A DNA stretch of 28,935 nucleotides from assembly GCA_937900565.1 (NCBI GenBank), contig CALCFG010000132.1, positions 1 to 28,935 on the forward strand, read 5' to 3'. The position numbers were made by a program, and so were the translations under genes. The DNA comes from an uncultured Erysipelotrichaceae bacterium. Its GTDB lineage: Bacteria; Bacillota_I; Bacilli_A; Erysipelotrichales; Erysipelotrichaceae. How positions within the stretch are numbered: position 1 is the stretch's first letter; every line of letters starts with the position of its first letter. The notes below the pieces were generated by a model. It was not told the DNA's origin. It did not search any database and worked only from the letters and a program-made list of their open reading frames with translations. Of this stretch, positions 15,548-21,275 are shown piece after piece.

Positions 15548-15613
15548 TAATTAAAAAACGAACGCAAAATTTTACGTTCGTTTTTGCGTTCGTTTTGCGA
15601 ATGTGAATTATTC
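15548..15613 (+). repeat. right copy of the cassette-flanking direct repeat
   Basis: Starts with the same 20 nt as 13577-13596 and ends with GCGTTCGTTTT and GAATGTGAATTATTC, which correspond to the end of the left copy. It overlaps the last codons of the lipoprotein gene on the minus strand. Confidence 0.7.
15554..15585 (-). terminator. terminator of the lipoprotein gene
   Basis: Plus-strand AAAAACGAACG (15554-15564) pairs with CGTTCGTTTTT (15575-15585). Read on the minus strand the hairpin is followed by a run of T, 22 nt after the lipoprotein stop codon. Confidence 0.7.
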
Positions 15614-16174
15614 TTCTGTTTGTACGTAAAGGTAATAAATAAATGCACTAGGATCATCAATGGCTAATCGCCATTGATGATTCTTACGGTTTACTTCGAT
15701 TTCTTTTTGATTGGTGAGTGTAAAGTAATTCTCAATATTATTTAAGAATGTTTCAGTTAAATACGTATAGTATTCATCCATTGTTGTAGCATTATAATCC
15801 TTGCACTTTCGCAAAACTTCATTCTGGATATCTTGTAAGCATTGCGCTATATCGTAATGGGTAAAGTTTACAGTAACATAGGCTGTCTTATTGATGGTAT
15901 CAACATCAATAATTTCGTATTCAAATGCTTGTATGTAAGGAACAAGTGATTGATAAAAATTATTTTCGTTGTCCGTTAGTTCGTGTTGGGGATAAAAATT
16001 TGTGACATCAAGTATATAACTATAAAGCGTTGAATTACTATAGTGATTAAAAGTATCTGTGTCTTTTTCTTTAAGTGCACTTAATGCTTGTTCGACGGCG
16101 TGATGCGGTGTATTTACATCAATGGAACATGCGCTTAATGTAAGTAGTAATAAAACGATGAATAATCTTTTCAT
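15608..16174 (-). CDS. putative lipoprotein of unknown function
   Basis: The 188-residue product has a type II signal peptide: basic MKR, a hydrophobic core and lipobox LSAC with Cys16 as the lipidation site. The mature part opens with a helix resembling NTF2-like lipoproteins (HHAVEQALSALKEKDTDTFN, 24-43), then mixed helix and strand. That shape recalls DUF5105/DUF4878-type proteins, but I cannot assign the family firmly. It is transcribed divergently from sdpR with back-to-back promoters, so SdpR may affect it. There is no Shine-Dalgarno before the ATG, and a good promoter places +1 at or next to the ATG (see the promoter entry). Confidence 0.8.
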   Translation of the reverse strand: MKRLFIVLLLLTLSACSIDVNTPHHAVEQALSALKEKDTDTFNHYSNSTLYSYILDVTNFYPQHELTDNENNFYQSLVPYIQAFEYEIIDVDTINKTAYVTVNFTHYDIAQCLQDIQNEVLRKCKDYNATTMDEYYTYLTETFLNNIENYFTLTNQKEIEVNRKNHQWRLAIDDPSAFIYYLYVQTEE

Positions 16175-16180
16175 GGCTTA

Positions 16181-16210
16181 ACTATACATTAAGCGTGAAT
16201 ATCTTTTCAA
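16181..16210 (-). promoter_or_regulatory. promoter of the lipoprotein gene, apparently leaderless
   Basis: On the minus strand TTGAAA (plus 16205-16210), 18 nt, TATAGT (plus 16181-16186), each matching 5 of 6 consensus bases. Six nt (TAAGCC) separate the -10 from the ATG, so the expected first base is the A of the start codon. Confidence 0.65.
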
Positions 16211-16215
16211 CTATT

Positions 16216-16243
16216 TTGACAAAATTCTAAATAGGTATATAAT
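16216..16243 (+). promoter_or_regulatory. consensus promoter of the sdpR-sdpI pair
   Basis: Perfect TTGACA (16216-16221), 16-nt spacer, perfect TATAAT (16238-16243). Such a strong promoter fits a gene normally held down by a repressor; half-sites overlap and follow it. Confidence 0.85.
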
Positions 16244-16272
16244 TTATAAGTATTTAGAAAATATTCTAAATA
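16225..16272. promoter_or_regulatory. operator cluster, three TTCTAAATA half-sites
   Basis: TTCTAAATA occurs at 16225-16233 and 16264-16272, and its reverse complement TATTTAGAA at 16251-16259. The last two form a palindrome with a 4-nt gap between the promoter and the ribosome site; the first lies in the promoter spacer. This arrangement fits autorepression by the ArsR-type protein encoded directly downstream. Confidence 0.65.
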
Positions 16273-16285
16273 GAAAGGAGTAGCA

Positions 16286-16558
16286 ATGTTTGAAAAGACA
16301 TTTAAGGCATTAAGTGCACCAATACGTAGAGAAATATTATTTATGCTTCAGCAGGGTAAGTTAAGTGCTGGAGATATTGCATCTCACTTTAGTGAGACGC
16401 AAGCGACAATCTCGTATCACTTATCATTATTAAAGCAGGCGGATTTAGTTATTGAGGAAAAGGAAAAAAACTTTATTTACTATCAGATTAATACATCGGT
16501 ATTTGAGGAAATTATGTTGTATTTCAAACAATTTGTTGGAGGAAAAGATGAAAAATAG
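16286..16558 (+). CDS. sdpR: ArsR/SdpR-family repressor
   Basis: Small winged-helix repressor of 90 residues. The fold is clear: FKALSAPIRREILFML (6-21) is the canonical first ArsR helix pair, then a recognition region LSAGDIASHFSETQATISYH (26-45) and a wing (EEKEKNFIYYQIN, 57-69). No metal-binding CxC motif is present, as in SdpR. In Bacillus, SdpR represses sdpRI until SdpI sequesters it at the membrane after exposure to the SdpC toxin. Here too it is followed by an overlapping sdpI homologue. The AAAGGAG site is ideal. Operator half-sites at its own promoter suggest autoregulation. Confidence 0.9.
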   Translation: MFEKTFKALSAPIRREILFMLQQGKLSAGDIASHFSETQATISYHLSLLKQADLVIEEKEKNFIYYQINTSVFEEIMLYFKQFVGGKDEK

Positions 16559-17183
16559 TCGTAAATTAATGATTGGATCATTGGCAATGTTCATTGTTCC
16601 ATTAATTATTATTATCATGGCTTACCCTAAATTACCTGAAGTAATAGGGACACATTTTGATTTTAATGGAAATGTGAATGGCACCATGAATAAATTTATT
16701 GGTACATATGGTATGTTAGGCTTTTTATTTGTTGTTCAATGTTTAATGGTATTTATAGTTCCTAAAGATCCTAAATATAGCAATGTTGGGCAAGCGATGC
16801 GAATCTTTATGTTTTATTCAGTACCGATTATTACCACTGTCACACTAGTAACGATTATTGGTGTGAATTTAGGTTATTCAATAGCTATGAATCAAATAGT
16901 GGGTGTATTGCTGGGTGGTTTATTTATCGGGTTAGGTAATTATTTACCAAAAACTAAGCGTAACTATACCGTAGGCATTAAAATTCCTTGGACATTAGAC
17001 GATGATGATAATTGGAATAAAACACATCGATTGGGTGGATATTGCTTTATTATCGCTGGGTTATTCATGATTATTGGTAGTTTTATAAATCAATTAGAAA
17101 TATGTTTTATCCTTCTTTTTGTATTGACGTTTGTTCCATTTGTTTATAGTTATATGCTCTATCGTAAAAAATTTAATAAGTAG
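16548..17183 (+). CDS. sdpI: SdpI-family immunity-like membrane protein
   Basis: Membrane protein of the SdpI family, which confers immunity to the SDP cannibalism toxin in Bacillus and also relays the toxin signal to SdpR. The 211-residue product has an N-terminal DUF1648 part (first segment about 8-25, then THFDFNGNVNG at 35-45) and further segments at about 53-71, 87-110, 117-133, 163-181 and 184-204. The signature loop LPKTKRNYTVGIKIPWTL (133-150) followed by NWNKTHRLGG is that of the SdpI domain. The start overlaps the sdpR stop region with GGAGG just upstream; a longer frame from 16452 overlaps sdpR and is not credible. No sdpC-like toxin gene is nearby. Confidence 0.88.
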   Translation: MKNSRKLMIGSLAMFIVPLIIIIMAYPKLPEVIGTHFDFNGNVNGTMNKFIGTYGMLGFLFVVQCLMVFIVPKDPKYSNVGQAMRIFMFYSVPIITTVTLVTIIGVNLGYSIAMNQIVGVLLGGLFIGLGNYLPKTKRNYTVGIKIPWTLDDDDNWNKTHRLGGYCFIIAGLFMIIGSFINQLEICFILLFVLTFVPFVYSYMLYRKKFNK

Positions 17184-17199
17184 CATATACAGGTACTTT

Positions 17200-17233
17200 A
17201 AAAAGCCACTTTGATTATTCTAAGTGGTTTTTG
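17200..17233 (+). terminator. terminator of the sdpR-sdpI pair
   Basis: AAAAAGCCACTT pairs with AAGTGGTTTTT (one G-T pair) around a 10-nt loop, ending in five T residues, about 20 nt after the sdpI stop. Confidence 0.85.
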
Positions 17234-17560
17234 AGTGGGTTTAATTGTTGCTATATTTATAAATGAAAAAAACTGCGAAAGAACTGAGTCCATTTCAAAT
17301 TATATAAATTTAACTAGATTTTAGCTAATTACTCAAAAACAAACATCAATATATTTGTTGGTTAAGTATCATTATTTAGTAAAAACTATTAAGGAATATA
17401 TTTTTGGTTTAAAGTCTTTAGTACGCTAGCTTTGTTATTAGCGGATTATTTAAATGATAGCGAATGTATAGATGCTGAAAAATACCATTTTTTGATGTTA
17501 ATTGAGAATTATGAAGGATTATTTGGTGGAATATCAATGTAATGGTAAAATAATTGAGAA
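17233..17560 (+). other. non-coding stretch with gene debris
   Basis: No intact gene. It holds a 14-codon frame at 17263-17307 whose product, MKKTAKELSPFQII, resembles the start of TrkH/KtrB potassium transporters. It also holds a 49-codon start-less frame at 17393-17542 (containing STLALLLADYLNDSE and ENYEGLFGGISM) that reads like a protein C-terminus. Both may be remnants. An extended -10 for the next gene lies at its right end. Confidence 0.35.
17543..17551 (+). promoter_or_regulatory. extended -10 promoter close to the hydrolase ATG
   Basis: TGGTAAAAT ends 9 nt before the ATG at 17561. Initiation at the usual distance would leave a leader of only a few nt. The only purine patch is GAGAA beside the ATG. 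Confidence 0.45.
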
Positions 17561-18286
17561 ATGACAAAGAGTTTAATTAGAAATATAGAGAGTTATTATA
17601 CGGATATGGGTTCAGGTCAAGCCGTTGTTTGTTTGCATGGATGGGGACAAAATACGGAAATGATGCAATTTATTCAAGATTATTTGAGTGCGCGTTTTCG
17701 GGTAATAAATTTGGATTTTCCTGGATTTGGTCAATCTGCTGAGCCAGATCGTGGTTATTCGGTGGATGATTATGCATTATGGTTACATGATTTGTTGGAA
17801 TCTTTGCATGTGGATAATCCAATATTGATTGGGCACTCGTTTGGTTGTCGTGTTGCGTTAGTTTATGCTAATCAATATCCTGTTAAAAAAATGGTTTTAA
17901 CTGGTGCGGCTGGAATTCGAGAACCATTAAGTAAGGAACAGGTTATGAAGCAAAAGCTTTATAAAATGGGTAAAAAGTTGGCGCCTACGTTAGCGGCTAA
18001 GTACGCTAAAAAAGTGGGTAGTAGCGACTATCAAAATGCAACGGGCGTTATGAAGGAAACTTTTGTTAAAGTTATTAATCAAGATTTAACATCTATTCTT
18101 CCTTATATTAACGTGGAAACATTACTTGTATTTGGTGATCAAGATGATGCCACGCCATTATGGATGGGTAAAAAGATGGAACAATTGATGCCTAATGCAG
18201 GTCTTGCGATCTTTGAAGGGCAAGGGCATTATGCATATTTTGTGCAAGCAAGTCGTTTTTTGAAAGTATTGGATGCTTTTTTGTAA
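17561..18286 (+). CDS. alpha/beta hydrolase, substrate unknown
   Basis: Serine hydrolase of the alpha/beta fold, 241 residues, no signal peptide. Nucleophile elbow GHSFG with Ser93, oxyanion region LHGWGQ (25-30), likely acid Asp193 or Asp196 in FGDQDDATP, and His223 in GQGHYAYF: a full triad. The Lys-rich cap (about 125-155) is unremarkable. It is followed after 10 nt by the MurF-like gene on the same strand, so the two are probably co-transcribed and a cell-wall link is possible, but the substrate cannot be read from the sequence. Confidence 0.88.
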   Translation: MTKSLIRNIESYYTDMGSGQAVVCLHGWGQNTEMMQFIQDYLSARFRVINLDFPGFGQSAEPDRGYSVDDYALWLHDLLESLHVDNPILIGHSFGCRVALVYANQYPVKKMVLTGAAGIREPLSKEQVMKQKLYKMGKKLAPTLAAKYAKKVGSSDYQNATGVMKETFVKVINQDLTSILPYINVETLLVFGDQDDATPLWMGKKMEQLMPNAGLAIFEGQGHYAYFVQASRFLKVLDAFL

Positions 18287-18296
18287 GAGGTAATTT

Positions 18297-19877
18297 GTGT
18301 TAGAGTCAATTAGTTATAGTGCATTAACGATATTCTACATATGTTTTGTGGCCACTGTGTTGCCATATATATTGCAAATGTTTCAACAAAATCGATATGA
18401 AGTGTATCGTTTATATAAATGGGCATTGAAACAAAAAAAGTCATTTGTTCCAATGATTTTAAGTTCGTTAATCGCATTTGGGTTAGCGTATGTGCTAAGT
18501 CATCAGTTCTCACCGCATATTGCTTCGATTGTTTTGATTTGGTACTTTGTTATCGTTTTAGGTTTTTATATTTTTCGTCAGAATAAGAAAAAAAGTATTA
18601 AACCGTTAGTGTTAACTTGGCGTGTACGACGCCAAATATTGGTGTTAATTATTTTAAATGCAATTGTATTTTTTACAATTACATTGAATTTACCACATTA
18701 TTGGTTTTATTTGGCTGTGGTATGTTGGCCGTTGCAATGGATGCTAATGGTGTTAACCGCATGGATCACTGCGCCGATTGAAGCAATGGTAAGAAATCAA
18801 TTTAAACAAAAGGCGAAGAAAGAATTAAATGATATCCATCCAATTACGATTGGCATAACCGGTAGTTTTGGTAAAACTAGTGCCAAAACTATCTTAAGGG
18901 ATGTGTTAAGTCAAAAATACATAACATTAATGACTCCGGGATCTTTTAATACCCCAATGGGTATTACGCGTACGATTCGGGAATATTTAAAACCAATACA
19001 TCAAGTATTTATTTGTGAAATGGGTGCAGATCATGTGGGGGATATTAAAGAATTAATGAACTTTGTTACCCCGAAGTATGGTTTAGTTACGAGCATTGGT
19101 GAGCAGCATTTAAATACATTTAGATCATTAAAAAATATTATTAATGAGAAGATGAAAGAAATCGAGATGTTACCAAGTGATGGGGTAGGTTTTTTAAATC
19201 TGGATAATGAATATATTCGAAATTACGAAATACAAAACAATTGCAAAACAGTAAGTTTTGCAATCGATTATCCTGCCGATTATCAAGCAATCAATATTAC
19301 ATACAGTAATGAAGGCTCCACGTTTGAAGTGGCAAATGATGGGGTAGCTTATCCATTTAAAACGCGATTGTTGGGTAAAAATAATGTGAGTAATATTTTG
19401 GCAGCTGTGGCGATTGCTCGTGAATTGGGCTTGTCTTGGACACAAATAATTCATGCAGTTGCGGGTGTGCAAGCAGTGGAACATCGTTTACAAAAGCGGA
19501 TTATCAATGGTTATACATTTATTGATAATGCCTTTAACTCCAATCCGGTAGGTGCAGCTACTAGCTTAGAAGTTATGCAACAAATGAATGGCCAACGCAT
19601 TATTGTTACTCCTGGATTTATTGATATGGGTAGCAAACAAGATTATTACAACCATACATTTGGAACACAGATGAAAGATCATGTGGATTGGGTAATTTTA
19701 GTGGGGCCTACTCAAACTAAGGCGATCTATGATGGTTTAAAAGAATCAGGATTTGACATGGATCATGTACTTGTGGTTAAAAATGTCGATGAAGCATTCA
19801 CTTATGTTTATACACATTTTACCCGTAATGATACAATTCTTTTGGAAAATGATTTACCAGATGCATTTTCATATTAA
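18297..19877 (+). CDS. murF: MurF-type Mur ligase with N-terminal membrane domain
   Basis: Adds D-Ala-D-Ala to the UDP-MurNAc-tripeptide, the last cytoplasmic step of precursor synthesis. The 526-residue protein is longer than usual soluble MurF (about 450) because of an N-terminal region of about 165 residues with five predicted membrane segments (about 5-27, 51-68, 74-94, 113-131, 135-157). The ligase part has the ATP loop GITGSFGKTS (186-195), FNTPMGITRTIREY, EMGADHVGDI (241-250), SIGEQHLNTF (266-275), GKNNVSNILAA, VEHRL and DNAFNSNP. The start is GTG at 18297 with AAGAGGT upstream. The C-terminal domain seems slightly short but complete. The membrane domain suggests tethering near MraY at the inner face. 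Confidence 0.9.
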   Translation: MLESISYSALTIFYICFVATVLPYILQMFQQNRYEVYRLYKWALKQKKSFVPMILSSLIAFGLAYVLSHQFSPHIASIVLIWYFVIVLGFYIFRQNKKKSIKPLVLTWRVRRQILVLIILNAIVFFTITLNLPHYWFYLAVVCWPLQWMLMVLTAWITAPIEAMVRNQFKQKAKKELNDIHPITIGITGSFGKTSAKTILRDVLSQKYITLMTPGSFNTPMGITRTIREYLKPIHQVFICEMGADHVGDIKELMNFVTPKYGLVTSIGEQHLNTFRSLKNIINEKMKEIEMLPSDGVGFLNLDNEYIRNYEIQNNCKTVSFAIDYPADYQAINITYSNEGSTFEVANDGVAYPFKTRLLGKNNVSNILAAVAIARELGLSWTQIIHAVAGVQAVEHRLQKRIINGYTFIDNAFNSNPVGAATSLEVMQQMNGQRIIVTPGFIDMGSKQDYYNHTFGTQMKDHVDWVILVGPTQTKAIYDGLKESGFDMDHVLVVKNVDEAFTYVYTHFTRNDTILLENDLPDAFSY

Positions 19878-19881
19878 AGTT

Positions 19882-19914
19882 ATGACCCAGCAATATTGCT
19901 GGGTCATTTCTTTT
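19882..19914 (+). terminator. terminator of the hydrolase-murF operon
   Basis: 26-nt perfect palindrome (ATGACCCAGCAAT and its reverse complement) followed by a T-rich tail with one C. It is stable and GC-rich for this genome. Confidence 0.85.
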
Positions 19915-19940
19915 GAGTAATACTTAAGTTGATAGGGGGT

Positions 19941-19972
19941 AAAAATATAAGGTTGCTTATGCAACCTTATAT
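19941..19972 (-). terminator. terminator of the AI-2E-family permease gene
   Basis: ATATAAGGTTGC/GCAACCTTATAT, 12-bp stem with a 4-nt loop; on the minus strand it is followed by TTTTT. It lies 10 nt beyond the permease stop codon. Confidence 0.85.
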
Positions 19973-19981
19973 CTATTTTAA

Positions 19982-21223
19982 TTAATCTTTTCCACTACGT
20001 TGGTACAACGAAGAATTCGTATCATAAACTATTTCATTCTCAGTGACTTTAATATTATGTGATTTTAAATATTGACGAACAAATTTTTGATAAAAGTTAT
20101 AAAGTACGGCAGTGAGTGGAACAGCAACTAACATGCCTAAAACACCTGAGAATGATCCAAAGACAATAATGCTTAATAAAACAAGTACTGCAGGTAAACC
20201 AACTTTAACGCCAACTACACGTGGATAGATTAAATTGTTTTCAATTTGTTGTAATGTTTGATAGAAAATCATAAAGCCAACTGTTGTAAGAATTGGACGT
20301 GAAGTTAAAATAATGAGCGCACCAAATAACATGCCCAAAGTTGGGCCAAACATTGGAATTAAACACAATATAGCCGCAACTACAGAGATTAACATTGCCA
20401 TAGGGAATCTAAAGATAGTCATCATGACATAGCACAATGTACCAAATATAATGGCTTCAATGAATTGACCGGATACAAAGTCAGTGAATGTCGTATTGGC
20501 ATCATGACATAATTGATCCATAATTAATGCGCCTTTTTTAGTAAACGATAAAGCCAATAACTGACGCAATGCTTTAACGAATTTTTCTTTATCAGCAAGT
20601 AAATATAAGGATAATAAAAAACCCATAAATACATTGAAGAATTCTCCAATAATGCGACTGAACGTGACTATCAAAGATTGTGAAGACCTTAACGTTAAAT
20701 TCCCCAATTCATTAACTATGTTTTGAATATTCAAATTAAATGTTGAAGTAAACCAAGTAACGAAAGCTTGCGAGTCTTGTTGAACATTGAATGTTTCCAA
20801 ATTAAAAAATTCCAAAATGTCATTAACGTTATTGATTAAATAAGCAATACTGCCAGCCATGTTATTAAATAATTGAATCACACTGCTTATAACTTGCGGA
20901 ATAATAATTGAAGTTAAAATTCCTAACGCAGAGAGAACTAAAAATACCGTTATTGTCATGGAAATGGAACGGGAGTGTTTGTTTAACCATGATGTGTTAT
21001 TACTTTTTTCTTTAATGAATTTTTCAATGCGACGCATTGGAAGATTCATCACGTAGGCAATACCAATTGCCCACCACAAAGGTGTAAGGGAACGAATTAT
21101 TGCTTGAATAATTGGAATTCCAGTTGTTCCAATATAAAACATAACACTTACAACAAAAGCAATAAATATAACCAATAGGCATTGATTCTTAATGGCTTTA
21201 AAAGAAGCTATAAATTTATCCAT
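19982..21223 (-). CDS. AI-2E-family (PerM/YtvI-type) membrane protein
   Basis: Integral membrane protein of the AI-2E/PerM family, predicted transporters whose substrates are mostly undefined; some members export autoinducer-2 and others are Na+/H+ antiporters. The 413-residue length and layout fit: paired segments at the N-terminus (about 15-34 and 40-60), a segment at about 76-97, a long amphipathic middle, and a C-terminal cluster. Recognisable blocks are the FVSGQFIEAIIFGTLCYVMM region and the family's IPMFGPTLGMLFGALI segment with LIYPRVVGVKVGLPA after it. The gene follows yfhO after 52 nt on the same strand. A TATAAT ends exactly 6 nt before its ATG. Confidence 0.88.
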   Translation of the reverse strand: MDKFIASFKAIKNQCLLVIFIAFVVSVMFYIGTTGIPIIQAIIRSLTPLWWAIGIAYVMNLPMRRIEKFIKEKSNNTSWLNKHSRSISMTITVFLVLSALGILTSIIIPQVISSVIQLFNNMAGSIAYLINNVNDILEFFNLETFNVQQDSQAFVTWFTSTFNLNIQNIVNELGNLTLRSSQSLIVTFSRIIGEFFNVFMGFLLSLYLLADKEKFVKALRQLLALSFTKKGALIMDQLCHDANTTFTDFVSGQFIEAIIFGTLCYVMMTIFRFPMAMLISVVAAILCLIPMFGPTLGMLFGALIILTSRPILTTVGFMIFYQTLQQIENNLIYPRVVGVKVGLPAVLVLLSIIVFGSFSGVLGMLVAVPLTAVLYNFYQKFVRQYLKSHNIKVTENEIVYDTNSSLYQRSGKD

Positions 21224-21229
21224 AACCTA

Positions 21230-21235
21230 ATTATA
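21230..21235 (-). promoter_or_regulatory. -10-like element 6 nt before the permease ATG
   Basis: Minus-strand TATAAT, then TAGGTT, then ATG. The -35 at 17 nt (ATCATT) is poor. TAGG could act as a very close ribosome site instead, and transcription from yfhO is also possible. Confidence 0.35.
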
Positions 21236-21275
21236 AGTCAAAAATCCTCATTAATGATTATAAAAGAAGTGTTAA

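Noticed and set aside
16452..16547. Longer sdpI frame starting inside sdpR
   Set aside because: It is the shadow frame of sdpR; GGAGG sits directly before the ATG at 16548 and SdpI similarity starts there.
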